DNA of 64,000 bases from Druceiella hillmani (GCA_039881145.1 JAYKKI010000155.1:472001-536000), one strand, 5' to 3'; shown: positions 36,732-50,613, counted from the first letter of the stretch. The notes: generated from the letters alone by a model not told the origin. A program made the numbers and translations.

Positions 36732-39700
36732 AGCGTAAAAACGAGGGAGAACGTCGATCTTTCATCATTAGATTGGGCAAAAGACTCTCTCTGAACCTAA
36801 AATAGAAACCATCACGACTTTACTTGACATCAGTTTGTATATGATGATATTATACAACAACGGAACATAGTTTTTTCATAATAGAGTAAGACGGAAAAAG
36901 TTTTTTTTTATGTAAAATTTGATCGCTTCATCATTTTATTTGGAGCAAACCTGTATACCTTTACACAATGTAATCTTCTTTGTGAATTCTATTTTATTTC
37001 AAATAACCACATTATCACAAACAAATTTAACACTTTAATTTATTCAAAACTAGTGAATCTGAAAAACCTGTTCCGTGGCAAAAGTTTGAATTTTTTTCAG
37101 GTTTTAATTTTTTTATACGCTATTTTTATTACACTACATTGTATAACTTACTGCAATTAATATGAACGTATATTTTGAAAATAAAGCAAAAATTTTTATT
37201 CTATGTACATGAAATGTTTCATTCATAGCAAAAACGATTACAACTTTGGGTTTCTCATAATCTTCACGCTGATACTAATTTAAACTCCCTTTTTGTGCAA
37301 AAAAGAGTAACGCGGGTTTCTAAAATTTCACACAGTCTTTAATTATAATCATTAATGTAATTTTCCTAGGTTAGGCTAGTTAATATATTCGTCGAAAAAC
37401 AAATAATTAAATAATACAAGCCATTATTAAATTGTCATCAAAAATTACAAATACGTAATTTTCAGGGTTCAACAATACTAAACAAAAAAGATACTTGATA
37501 TTTTTAAAGCAACTGCCCCTACAAGTATAATTTACGTAACTAATGTGAATATATATAAGATAATAACGTTTTTTCTCTTAAAGCGATACCTTTGTCATAT
37601 TTAGAGTTTACATACATTAAATAGGAATAACGGGTATTGCATTTTTCCTTTCAATATTTTTTTAAAATAATAATTCTATTAAATATATGAATTTCGCGTA
37701 AGTGTTTTCTGTACACTAGTAACTAGTGCGCATACAATATGAAGCTTGTAGGAAAATGTACTAGCATTGCAAGTAGCGTCGCCTGTGATTTCAATAGTTC
37801 GTTCGTTCAATAATCGTTCGTTTTATCATAAGTAAAAGAGTACTTATAATATACCCATCAATTTGAAATAATGTATCTATCAATAGGTGAAAGGTAGATA
37901 TAAGACAAAATGGATCGGAATAGATATTTTTTGAAAAACATTACTAATTTTTCCTCTTCATGAAATCATAAATATTTGACGTAGTTATTTTACGATTTTT
38001 TTTCTGGCGATTACTTAGAGAACAACCATAAAAACTTTATGCACAATTACCGATCGTCTTTTACAACACTTTATTTAATTTACATTGACACTATCAATTC
38101 TTTGAATCGAATCAAATCTGTGTTTCGGATACTTCGGAAAGTAGATATGTGTAATAGTCACGCTATTTCCAATCCCTAATAATCAGTGCTAAGTGCTGCA
38201 AGTCTAATAATAAGTCCTACTTTTTGTATTCTGAATATAAATGAAATTTATTTTTACTTGAAGTTTTCTGAGTATAAATGAAATTTATTTGTATATGATT
38301 TGTCTTCAGGAATTATAAAAAATGGTTGTTAAAAATAATATAATCCTGTCTAACATCTTATATTAAATCACACTTTTATTCTTCCGTGTCATAAATTCAA
38401 GAATATATTGTGGATAATTCCGCAGATCTTGGATGTCGTAGATCAACTAAATCCGAAAGTGAACAATTTTGAATGATTTTCAATATGATGAATATAACCT
38501 TTCTGCCGCTACGCCAATATATTCGATTTACAAAAAAACGTGCCGTACAAAAACTGATTTTGTGGGAAACGCATACTAACTAAATTCTATAATGCACTGT
38601 GTCACACAATATTATTTAATTAATATCCAGTAGATCCAATATTTTTCTAAAATTTGAGACTGACATATCAAGGGATGAACGTATTCAAAATAATATAACT
38701 CAGTATTATGTAGCTTTTCCCGGTATTCGTTGAATCGGTATTGGTAATCGATACGTAATTATTCTAAAGAATTAGCATATTAAAAATATTTGAAACTAAT
38801 TGTTCATAAAAGTACTCGATTAATGAAAAAAATGGCAAATTGGCGTCTTTAAGCAGCTGCGAAATGTGTTTCAGAAAGTTTAAGGTTACCGTCTTAAACC
38901 TTCTGAAACACTGACTGAAACACTTTCCACTTGAAATGAAACACAATACATAATTTCATCTATATTACTTCTTTCAGCATAATAAATTGCACTTTAACAT
39001 TGATTATTTTAGAAAAAAAATACATCAATTGGAATTTAAAATGCCGATGTCCATCAATCACAATCACCAAATAGTATGAGGATGTAGTTGAAAAAGCAAA
39101 TAAAAATTTGTAATGGACACTGTCCTATATGAAGAAAAAATCTGTCAGAATTGTAGAGAAAGAGAAAACGTATTAAGTCCAAAAAACTGATGTAAATTAA
39201 GAAATAAATATCATACAGCAATATATGAAAAAATATGATGTCAGTTTTACTATCATGAATACATTTCGTATAGAAGTATGAATAATGATAAAGAAATTTT
39301 CAAAGATTCTTAACTGAAACCAATTAATCAAAGCAACAATGAAAAAAGAAAGACGATTATAAGGTGATATAAAGAAAGTTAAAAATCACGAAAATTTTTC
39401 CAGTAAAAATAATGCAAACGTTACAATTTTCTGAGTGTATACTGAGAACAACCTAAGGTTATTCAGAAGAAATAGAGCAAAAGAAGGAAAAGAAAGTGTC
39501 ATAAGAATAGAAAAACGTTTGTTAAACTTTTCTCGGTGAAGTGAATTGGAATAATTAGGACACAAAGAATAGGAATACGTTTGTTAGAGTAAAACAGCTC
39601 AAAAATATATTATCGGTGGTAACCTTTTAAAATGTGAGTTGATTAGGGCTGTATTCAAATAACAAAACATAAAGAGTAATAGAGGTCTACGTGTGGTGTG

Positions 39701-40563
39701 AAAATATATTGGATGACTCTGTAAAATTTACAAACTAAATCATGATCTTTAGAAATGAAATAAATTATTTTCATTGTAAACTATAAATTAAAAATGGTTT
39801 CCTTAAACTTCCATTAAAACATTTTGAAATAGTCTTTCGTTTGATACACTTAAGAAGAATATTCATTAGTATAATTTGAAGTCAGAATTTTAAACTAGAA
39901 TGTAACCAATATCTTTAAGTAGAAAATATGACATCATAATTTTCAAAGTAATAAACTGATTGGACAGGATCCTCGGTGATCGTTATGACCTGCTTGCATA
40001 TCAAATTGAGCATCTCCAATGTTTTGAGAGAGTCGAACCAAAGTTTATTTCTATTTCAATTAACAATAAAAATCAATCGGAAAACTAACCGATGATTCTT
40101 GCATAGTTTTGGAAACAGGCCTGATTCATCTTATGAAGCAGTATTGTTTTCTGTTAATTTACCATCCATCCTTTTCTTTAGCGTCTTCCGTGGATATAGT
40201 ACATGGATATAGTATTATATTTTTTCAACATCATGTTCCGCAACTCAGTCACAGATACTGTCAAAATCCATTTGATTTCCGCTTCCACTGCTACAACACG
40301 TCAATCGCCACGGAACCAACACTTGATTTACCCAATCAGCTTATGATCTCTTAGAGGTTTTGCACAGAAGGCTTCTGATACCACCATTTTAACAAAATAT
40401 ACTTTTGTGGTATAACCCTCCCACGTCATTAATATCTTCCAACAGTTTGCCGGAAGTGACAGAAAATGTAAAGTTTCTTTTGATCTTTGGATTTAAGAAA
40501 TTCCTATTCATCTCATCAACATAGAAGTTGCTATTTCTATAAACGTTAAAATGAATAAAGATA

Positions 40564-40570
<7 letters not shown>
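36732..40570. other. AT-rich sequence, no supported gene
   Basis: About 3.8 kb without a recognisable frame. Small features inside are an imperfect tandem duplication near 38230-38300 ('ataaatgaaatttattt' occurs twice) and the hairpin at 38866-38911. An 81-codon frame at 40109-40354 has no motif. Confidence 0.45.
38866..38911. repeat. Stem-loop, 19-bp stem with one mismatch
   Basis: Arms 38866-38884 and 38893-38911 (GTGTTTCAGAA.GTTTAAG and complement) enclose an 8-base loop, gttaccgt. A further partial repeat of CTGAAACACT follows directly. Origin unknown. Confidence 0.8.
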
Positions 40571-40622
<52 letters not shown>

Positions 40623-40623
40623 C

Positions 40624-40675
<52 letters not shown>
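40571..40675. repeat. (TA)n microsatellite
   Basis: About 105 bases of TA with TATG and TACATATG interruptions, followed by the Helitron-like 3' end. Confidence 0.95.
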
Positions 40676-40677
<2 letters not shown>

Positions 40678-40731
40678 CGTGATTAAGTTTATTCGAGAAT
40701 GGTTTAGATTTGATCCGGTAAGCAGCGCTGC

Positions 40732-40781
40732 GACCGCGTTTTAATTTTTTTTTTCATGCGAAGCCGCGGGCATAACTAGTA
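40732..40781 (+). mobile_element. Helitron-like 3' terminus
   Basis: The segment ends in CGAAGCCGCGGGCATAACTAG followed by T. This is the pattern of Helitron 3' ends: a GC-rich hairpin region a few bases before CTAG, with insertion before T. Nearly identical ends (GAAG.CGCGGGC then CTAGT) are, as I recall, abundant in Lepidoptera. The 5' end (TC start) was not located, so the extent is unknown. The (TA)n at 40571-40675 may be internal to the element. Mariner B begins 8 bases to the right. Confidence 0.6.
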
Positions 40782-40789
40782 TGTATATT

Positions 40790-41871
40790 AGGTTGGCTAG
40801 TAAGTTTTTAGCCACTACTTCGGGACTTTTCTAGACAGATTCTCGAAACTTCTAGAATATTTTCCTGTAGGGTATAAATTTAGGCAAAGTGCATTCAGTT
40901 GATAACAGTCTGCGCCGAAGTTTTAAGTGAATTGCTTAAAAAATTATGGATTAAAATCGATATCAAATACAGATTGTACTAATTTACGAATTTCGTCTGG
41001 GTCACGATGGATGAGTCCACGGTGTCTTACACAACGACAAAGATTTGGTTCAGAAAGTTCAGGAATATGAAGACGATCTTGATGACGAACCCCGTACCGG
41101 ACGCTTGTTGAATTAGACGTTCAACGATTAAGACGCCTAATTGAGAAGGTTCCTCGACTGACGATTCGTCAATTGGCAAATAAGCTATACTGCAGTCATG
41201 GCACCATAGAGACACATTTGCACGAATTGGGAAAAGTTAGAAAATACGGTATGCGGATACCCCACGAGTTATCATCACGTCATCTTCAGTGTAGAGTTGA
41301 TACTTGTCAACAGTTATTGACATTGAAACGTAACTTCGTTTGGCTGAATCATTTAGTAACTAGCAATGAGAAATTCGTTATATACGTTAATCGTACACAC
41401 AAACGTCAATAACTGGGTGTCAGAGAAACAAGAGTTTCAGTATCCAAACCTGTAATATTTGCCAAAAAAAGTGATATTCAGTTACTGGTGGAATGTCAAG
41501 GGCATCATTTATTAGTAGTTGCTTCAGAGGGATCTACGATTAATGCAGATATTTTCTGTAAACTATTGAACCGAATAGCTGACAGATTGAGTAGTCAACA
41601 GGACCGAGTTTATGTTCTACATGATAATGCTAGACCACATGTTTCTGATTACCATTTATTCAAGGCCCTAAATAAAACCATTTACGTGAAAAAAAAATTC
41701 GACGTTAAAGAAGATCTCCAAAACGACCTTGCACAGTTTTTTGAATCAGTCACCGGAAATTTACATGAAAGGCATATTATCATTGCCAACTGTGAAAAAT
41801 ACCAATGATGAAAAATAGTACATAAAAATAGATTAAATTTGTTACGGTTAAAAATTTATTAGCCAACCCAA
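40790..41871 (+). mobile_element. mariner-family DNA transposon, copy B (defective)
   Basis: The terminal repeat TTAGGTTGGCTAGTAAG starts at 40790 and its complement ends at 41871 (..AGCCAACCCAA). TA flanks lie on both sides. The length of 1082 bases is close to copy A. The 5' leader, start codon region and 3' end all align with copy A. The two copies are clearly diverged, with private indels in addition to the shared deletion. Confidence 0.9.
40946..41808 (+). pseudogene. mariner transposase, copy B (broken)
   Basis: The ATG at 40946 is followed by a TAA as third codon (TTA in copy A). A segment of about 38 bases present in copy A is missing near 41005. The linker kept here reads, across frames, WFRKFR and then DLDDEPRTGRL, the usual mariner linker. 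From 41116 the frame carries RRLIEKVPRLTIRQLANKLY and SSRHLQCRVDTCQQLL. The first catalytic block is TSNEKF instead of the usual TCDEKW, so the first Asp has become Asn. The second block LHDNARPHV is intact, but SDYHLF follows with only 7 residues between the two aspartates instead of 34. Several stops and shifts occur. An active enzyme is excluded. Confidence 0.88.
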
Positions 41872-43774
41872 TATATATGGTATGTATATTTCATCTCCTT
41901 TTATGCAATCTTTCACATATCTGTAGATAAGCCCAGTAATATTTCAAGTGTTAATCGTGACAAAAGTTATTAAAATATAAAAAATTATATTTGAGGTCGT
42001 GACACGAGTGTGTCAACTAAACGTTAATTTGAACAACACTTGCTCGAAGAGTTGTTGCTTGTTTTTTAATATAAGGAGTCACTGTATTCTATTGGCGAAC
42101 AAATTATGTAAAATTAAGTCTTAAATAATTTCTGAAGTCTGGTAAAATTAAACCTCCAAAATATTAATGGTTGACAATCTGTTTCTTCGTTGGGGATATT
42201 TTGAAACCCAAAACCTTCTTGCGGAAGTTACAACAAGGACAACGCCAATTTTTTTGGTACTTTAATACCATGGATGCCATAACAGACCTATCGATTATAC
42301 ATGCATGTTACACGTATGTACCTGACGTCTCTCTGACAAGGTTAGGGTGTTAAATAAATAGAGGTATAAAGATGTAGAGCCATTTCGTGTCCAAAATATT
42401 TACCTTCATTATCTGTTTATTAAATTCAATAATTTTATTACGATTTAGCACGTATGAAAAATGAGAAAGAATTTTATAATTTTGCATATAACATTTTAAT
42501 ATTTTGCTACTATTTTGAATTGTGAATCATGAATGTACACAACAGATTTTAAACTCTTATGATACATGAAAGTTTATAAAAAAAATTGTACCATTAGATA
42601 AATTTTATTATTTTTGTAAATTATATTATGCGCATATTTTCATACGAATTTACCCGAAATAGTTTAGACTAGAAGTTTATATAAACTTTACTGTTAGGTA
42701 GCATTTTTTATAAAATAGCAATACAAGAAAGATACATTGTACTTAAGGTTTAATAGTGCATTGCCATTGTTCCTACTTATCGAGGGGACAATATTTTAAC
42801 AAAATTTAAAGAAACAATTTATGTTTAATACGTTCATGTTTTCTGATAAGATTTAGCTATAAGGCTACATTAGGAACTGCCTTTGAAATATCAAGCTTTC
42901 ATTGATATTTTGCCCAACCTCTTAACTTTTAAAAATATTGGAAGAGATTTTTTTCCCTTCATCCGTAGTGAAATATAATATATAATAATAAAACAGTAAT
43001 ATCATTTCACCTGTAACATAAATACTATTTGAGATCCAAATAGTATTATTTCTCTATTCTATAAATAATTTTTTAAATTACTAACGGAACATTAAGATAC
43101 AATTTTGCGGCACATAAACTGCGCTGTTAATATTTTTTTCTTTTCTTTGTGAAATTGGAGAACGGCCAATGAAAAGTTAAAAGTGGAAAGGTTCAAAAAT
43201 GTTTAAAGATTTGGAAAAGTTTTGCAAATTTCTCAAGATCGAAAGAGTAAATATTTTGATTTTACGCTAATGAAGTAATAAAATACTAAGGTTCGTGAGC
43301 CCATAGTTGCAAAGAATAACACATGTCTGTATCTGAAAAGTTAGCGCTATTTTTTTATGAATTTTATGCTTTATTAATACTTAATTTTTATTAACGAGTA
43401 ATAAAAATTACATTCACTATGAACACTTGTTAATAACAAGTAAGTGATAAAAAATTTCTACAAACTAAAAGCCAAGTATTTTTAATATTTATTTATAGTC
43501 AGCAGGTATAATAAAAATGACGTTAATGCCTAAATAATTAGAAAAAGCTAAATAATGTGTATATAAGGTTCACTTAATCCTATAAAAGCAATTTCTTCCA
43601 TTTAGTAGTGACTAACGAAGAAAAAGTAATTGAAGGTAGACTGTAAAACAATGTGATTCCCATAAAATCCACAATTTTACACAAGAATAACGAAAATAAA
43701 TGATTGTAAAAATTTAATACGTCGAGAAGAAAAAGGAAATGGACAAGAAACGCTGGAAACGAGATAAGAATAAC
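41872..43774. other. AT-rich sequence, no supported gene
   Basis: A small stem-loop (11-bp arms, 43021-43047, loop agatc) is the only structure noted. A 60-codon frame at 42171-42353 has no motif. Confidence 0.45.
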
Positions 43775-43825
43775 GAATGAAAAAAATTTACCAAAATTTG
43801 AAATATCGGTAAATTTTTTTCATTC
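43775..43825. repeat. Stem-loop, 18-bp perfect stem
   Basis: Arms 43775-43792 and 43808-43825 (GAATGAAAAAAATTTACC and complement) with a 15-base loop. No coding content. Confidence 0.85.
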
Positions 43826-46800
43826 AAGAGGCATTTTGAAATGGCAAACGGACGACATATTTCTGATATTTTAAAAACTCGTATGCTACTGACAAATTTT
43901 CAGGCCATAATTTCCTCGTCTCTAGGTCAGCCAAATACTTCAATTTTTAAACTAGAAGTACCTTAAGCCATTTCCTTTGAAATTAAAATAGATAAGTTTT
44001 TATAATCTTTTATATACAAACCTTTCATTATTATATATTAACGTGGAAGTATGGAAAACGTTGGGCATCACTAAAAATCAACCTTCTCTATTATCACTGA
44101 AAATCGGTTTCCCTAAATATTACCGGGAAAATTTCAAATTAATATTAGCAATGGTATTGCTAATATTTGCTTAACGTAATGAAATTACTCGAGTACACAG
44201 AAGACCCGCGCAATGTGGGTGTGAATGAGATAGCAAATTTCACCAATTTGTGAAACATCGTATTTGATGTACATACCTACCACTATTAGCCTCATTGGTT
44301 TAATATTTGGAGTATATTTTGTTGAAATTGATTTAAATACGTACTTCTACACTTTAATTGAGATTATAATAAATTGAAGACAAGATAAACTTAACTGTGG
44401 TGAAATTTAGATGTAGCAATCTTTGAGGGTGAAATGTGTCACTTTTTTATATTCATATTTATTTTTAAATGTAATAACTTTCTCACTAAATTAATTGATA
44501 CTTTTTCACTAAATTAATTGATACTAGTGTAAAAAGAGTAAGTTGAAAATTACCTGACCAAATTCATAGTCCCATTAAAGAAAGGGAAGGGAAGCGTTGT
44601 TTTCATAGGATTGATATCTTATAACTAATGCAGTCAACGTTGAATACTAAGTTTTTATTTCAAAAACTTGCTAAATACACTAATAAAACAAACAGAAAGA
44701 GCAATCTGGATAACATTTGCACCTAAAGTTTTCATTTTTTATAATAGTGTTTGAAGTCCAATTTATATTTGATCCATTTAATTACAAATAATTTTTGGTT
44801 ATTCTCCGGAATGTACAGCGCTTCTCACACTTTTACATGAAATATTCATTGATTTATCATTTTATTTGAATATCCTATTATTGCTGATCTATTTAAATTC
44901 ATTGATGTGAGGTGGTGCTCTTCTATAATTGAACTTTCTGTCAATCAAATTACGTAATACTACTAAGTCTTCCCTATTACTTTATAAAATATTTGTAGTT
45001 GAGTATGCACAGAAACTACCAATATGTTTGTATTCTCAGCCTATTATGTATTTTTATTTTACAATTTATATCACAATATTACAAGACCGATGAAATCGAT
45101 ATAATGAAATTTTTAAGTGCTTGAAATTATATATCCGGACATACCAGGGAAGTCACATTATTCGTTATGAAATCACTTTGTAGTAGTAAAATTTTCCCCT
45201 TACGCTCAGAATATTTCCATCGAGAAGTACCTCGGGGATACTCACCCATCCTTCAGATTTATTTATTCAGAAGCACATTGACGCCCGAGTGTTTAGTTAC
45301 ATAACATTTGCTATCCGTTTACAATTTACTTCCTTTCATATTGGTGTTCAGCGGCGCGGGACGAGGAACTTTTACTTTGTTATTTGTAACGACATATAAA
45401 ATTGAGAATTAGGTTGTTCCCAGATAAGTTACGATTTCAAAATTAACAGGCCGATTTTAATCTAGGTTGGGGGTTTATTAATACATTAATACTGCAAGTG
45501 TTTATCGCGATCATTGTATATATAATAACTACCTTCAATTATTAAGGCAATATAACAACTTTCAATTATTAAGACAAAATTCTATTTTTCCATATCCAGT
45601 ATCAAGATGGTAAGCAATTAATCATATTCGATCGAAATCCTAATGTATAGATGTATAATTGTTGGTTTATTAACAATAATATTAATTTAATATAAACAAT
45701 ATAACATTATCCATTATATTTAGCTCGGAACAGACTGGACAATTTTATTTTATTTACTAGTGTCGTCTGCAGTTTCTGTCACATGCCTTTAAATATTTGG
45801 GGCAGAGTTCTCTCTAGTAATAATATGGTCATCCCAACAGTTCTCTTGATCGAAATAAAGGTATCTTCTATCTTAGCTTGAATGACGTTTCTGTGTCAGA
45901 AATATCTTCGACCGAATTAAAGGTAAATTGTATCTTAACTTGACCTATACGCCGGATCACTGTAATAGTAACGAGAACTTCTATTCTTCAATTTTAAGCC
46001 AGTACACTCGATGCGTCTTACAGTCTGCTAATATTTTAATTTCTATTTCCTTTGTAAATATTTGAAGAACAAATAAATTTTGTATTTTTATGTACTATTT
46101 AAAAAAAACTATATTTTAAATCAGTTTAGCAGCTTTCATGTTAAATACAAACAAACAACTAAAAAATGAATAAAAAACACATAATTCGGAAGAGAAAATA
46201 TGTAAACTAAATTTTAATTTAAACCACGATTTTTTCAGTAAAAAATTCAAAAATATCGGCTTAACAGTTTTTGCGTGATACTTGAACAAAAGGAAAAACG
46301 AAAGATAAAAGATTTGAAAAATGCGTTTTTCATTCAGAGAAGCGTGAATAGCTATTATATATTCCACTAATTATTTTAAACATATATTCTTTTTTGTTTT
46401 TCAAACCATAATAATAATATAAATGAACTATTACTGTTGATTTTCGATAAAATGATTGTACATAAATGTGGAGTGGTACAATATAATGTGATATCCATGT
46501 TTCTTAAATAAACGAGTAATTTAAAAATTAGAAATAATTCTTCTGTTGGAAATGTTGAAGGCTCGGCAGATTTCGAATCCATTGAGATATAATTTCATTC
46601 TTGAATTACCGTCATTTATAGTTACGGAGGTAGCGAGTGAAATTTTTAAATGATATTAACCTGCGGTAGGGGCTGATAAAATAAAGTTCTAAATACGATC
46701 AATAGAATGAACTATCCCTCCATTACGTTATCCTTGAATTACCCGTCAATAACCTCTTAAACATATTTGAAACAAAAATAACAATAAATTCTATTTGGTC

Positions 46801-49353
46801 TGCCTTTCTGTTAGAAACTGGGTTAACGCAAAGAAAAAGTAAATGCAGAAAGTCGGTGTTTTAACAGTGCGTTTAAGAGTTTTCTTTCGAATATTATGTT
46901 ATATAAAAATTTATATTATTTCATTGTATTTACCTAATTGCGATAAATTTAAAGATTGTGTCATGGAAAAAGAGGAAAAAACTCACGTCAAATAATTAAT
47001 TTCACATCCTGCCATGTAATTATTGCTGCGTTAAAATTTAAATATTACAAACGTTGAAAGAATTAAATACTAAATCATTTTGTCACGTCTGTCTGTGAGC
47101 CGTACTTTTTTTTTATTTCTGTAAACCACAAAAATTGAGAAAGCGGACGATTTTATCGCGGATATTTTAAAGTCAGACCTTTTTTAACATTTCTTCCGCA
47201 CATTATTAAAGAATATCACTAGCAATGAAATTAGTTTTATGGAAAATTAATGATTATATTTTCCACATATGACGTAAGATTCACTACTGTGTGGTGAGTT
47301 ACTCGAATCTAGGTTTGGTTTGTGTCGCAGTACTTAATTCATTGTGAGGTAGTTGACCTACTTATTACAAATTTAAGTTTATTGAAATTTAACCATAAAC
47401 TTAAAATAAAAATTAACACAACTTAATGAGAATTTACGGGTATTAAAAATGACACCTGTATTAATTTTAATGCATTATACATTCTCTTTGGATTTTTACT
47501 CTATTGGAATGGTTCTGTTTTAATTCTTTTAAAAATTTAGAAACTTATATTTTAGTCTGCTATATTATCTACTTCTGTATATTATATTGAAGCTAACAAA
47601 ATAAAGAAGAAAGTGAGTAACACAACGTAATGTAATCTTTTTTTACATGGTTTTAATTGATATTATAAAAAAGTGGAGCAATGTGTACATCTGCCTTTTG
47701 CATCTTTTTACTTATGCAGTGCATTTAATACAATATATCAGAGGAAAACATGACAAAATAATTTAAGACTTTTTTGCAATTTTTAAAACCAAATTACGTA
47801 TTTCCTGAAATAGCGTATTTTTCACTCACACATAAATACACTACATTACATATGATCGATACTACATTACACATCATTACCAAAAATTTCCAGCAGGTGC
47901 CTCGTGGTATTTAGATGTACACAGTTGAATCGATGACTGCAAATCGAACTTCCTTCAAATCGTTTAGTATAATTGTTTCGTATGGTTATAGTAATCTTTT
48001 CTATGACTACCTATTGTAGTTCTTAAAATTCTGTTTTGCAATAATTCTTATACCATATAAAGAATATATGCTTTTCTTTGCAACAAAAGCCCTCGTGTAA
48101 TTCTTGCGAATATACTTTTTTCAAATTTTAATCTTTTCAAATGTTAAGGTATCCTTTGGGCGCTTCTATGGGATATAAAAGTTTTAGTATATCTTATCTG
48201 TACGGTTTATATGTTCATTAGGAAAGAAAAGATCTGCCAAGCACAAATGGTGTAAGAGGGTTCATTTAGGTGTATTTAGGAGCTTATGAACCTTCAAAGC
48301 AATCTCTATAAAAGTATTGTATTAAATTTGTTTTCAAATATTAATTTATCGCAACGTTAATATACTGTCCGCTTTTTCATTTATTGGCGTTAAAACATGA
48401 TGTACATATAAAAATTATAAGATCTAAGATATTCGCTATAGTTTTCCTGCGATCTTCGCATAGGCTTCTAAAAACCTTGTTTTTTTGTAATTTTAGCTTA
48501 TGTAATAAATAGGAGAATGGACTTATTTTGTGCTAATTTCTTAGTATATCTCTAAGAAATATTATGTATGCTAACTCTTTCAAACAATACTACACACCAT
48601 AAACAAACCACGTCACACAAAAAAAAAGTTGTGAACTCCCTAAAATTTCATCATTTAAGTATATGCCGGTTAATGTGTTTTATTACTATGCCAAACTTCA
48701 AGTTTCTACGTCAAGCGACTTCAGAGAAAGTAACACATGAGTTATCCAGTAAGGGCCTCGTTTTGTCCTTTTGAGTTACAGAACACTAATTATTAATATT
48801 CAGAATAATAAAACTTCGATGTATTGCCTCAAATTTTCTGTATTCAACGGGATAAGGCTATAATAATATGTATAGCTAAATTATTAATTTTTGTTTTATA
48901 AATCAAGAACATTTGACAAAATTCTTGTTTTCTCCTATAACAGTTTTGAGTAGGTAAAATTTTATTGTTCTTGAAAATTTTACATAATTCATAAATAAAA
49001 TTTTCGAAATTACTAAATAAGCTTTTTTAACTTCCAATGCTCAGATGACAAAATATCAGATATCGTATATAACGAAACATTGTAAAAATTAATAAAATTA
49101 AACAGATCAAAATTAGGTTTAGTTTTGAAGCCAATTAAATTAAAGATGAGAAGAACAACAAATAATATGTTTTAAATGGTATTGTGGATCTCAAGCAAAG
49201 ATTCTATATACAAAAAATTAAAATATGAATACTCAGTTGAAACTGTTGCGGTAAAATATCGTTTCGGATCATAAATAAATTTACAAAACACTACTATTGT
49301 TACTGATTTTTTAATCGGTGCGAAGTGAAGTGTGGCACTCGTCTGTGTGATAC
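43826..49353. other. Long AT-rich stretch, no supported gene
   Basis: More than 5 kb without a recognisable gene. It contains a 12-bp stem-loop at 44141-44167 (AATATTAGCAAT, loop ggt) and a 20-base word repeated in tandem at 44483-44502 and 44506-44525. Minus-strand frames near 46116-46582 are chance-like. Confidence 0.45.
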
Positions 49354-49402
49354 GCTCGTGCGTGCGTGTGTGCGCGCGTGCTTGCAATGCACACGCACAC
49401 AT
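49354..49402. repeat. Alternating purine-pyrimidine GT/GC tract
   Basis: A mixed (CGTG)n/(GT)n/(GC)n block is followed by 'gcacacgcacac', so the two parts can also pair as a hairpin. Such alternation is the classic sequence for left-handed DNA. A 76-codon minus-strand frame crosses it and is not supported as a gene. Confidence 0.7.
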
Positions 49403-49607
49403 ACATTGGTTTCAAGTTGTACATAATTTAAGTTTAATTTTATATAGTCCGATAGAAAATACATATCGATGACATATCAATATTTTTACAAAAATAAGAT
49501 TAGGTTATAAATCTGTTGATTTTACAGAATACATGACAAACAAAACTGCATTAACAAAGAAAAATTTGAATTTGATTTTTACTCTAACTCACAGTTCCTT
49601 CATTTTC

Positions 49608-49730
<123 letters not shown>

Positions 49731-50476
49731 CAGTTTCTCATCTACGTATAAATTCTACATATGCGCATGATAATACGAACCTTGACTACATATTTCATGG
49801 ACATTCACGAGTCGTCTATTCAAGCAAATATCACATGCGACAGCTTCGTCTAAGGATATTTGTTTTCAAATACAGAAAGCGAGTATTCGCTGTAGGCGGT
49901 GTCTTTTTTCCACTTGGCTAGAGAGATGAAAAACCACGTTATAGAGTACATCCCCGACGTGCGACACTTTGTGGTCCTTATTTCACATTATTGAGAAATA
50001 TATATATTGTGGGGTGTATACCAAAAATATCTATTTATTTTTGAACGTAATTTTGTTAACAGTATACTTACTTTTGAATTCTATAAATTTATTTCATGAA
50101 ATCTTATGACGCATAAATTATGGTTAGTAATCTTGTTTAAAGAGTTCATAATACGCACAATTCCTTATAAGGTCTAGAATGTGTATATATATATATACTG
50201 ATTAAAATTTTTAATCCAATTCTAGTACTAAATTTTTTTCAAACCCATGGCCAGAAGTATGGAAGGTAAGGTGATTCAAATTTCACAAAGCTGTGAAGCA
50301 AAATATTACAGAATTTTGGTTTAGAAACGACATAAAATGTCAGTGGAGCCCTTTTCTGTTTTTATATAATTGTGCAATGACGTATCCTAATACCAATGGA
50401 CGTACAAAAATATTTACGTTAAAAAAACAATATATTACTGTCAAACCTTAGGTACAACTCATAAGTACCAGTTTCT
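49731..50476. other. AT-rich sequence, nothing recognised
   Basis: No supported frame or repeat apart from a 15-base TA run near 50182. Confidence 0.5.
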
Positions 50477-50613
50477 GACGGCGATAAAACAACAAAAAAG
50501 TCGTCGTCTGCAAATTAGTATGGAAACCTGGCGTCGAAACCGACGAATGTGTGTCGCACTATGTGTTCTCATACCAATCTGCGGTGGGCGATTTTTGTCG
50601 TATCAACGTCGTT
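50477..50613. mobile_element. Small MITE-like inverted repeat, ~137 bp
   Basis: The left arm (50477-50527) and the complement of the right arm (50565-50613) align imperfectly over about 50 bases. Aligned words include ACGGCG / ACGACG, CAACAAAAAA / CGACAAAAA and AATTAGTATGGAAAC / GATTGGTATGAGAAC. The centre is GC-rich (gtcgaaaccgacg). The block stands out by its CpG content. No coding capacity. The superfamily is not determined; no clear target duplication was found. Confidence 0.6.
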
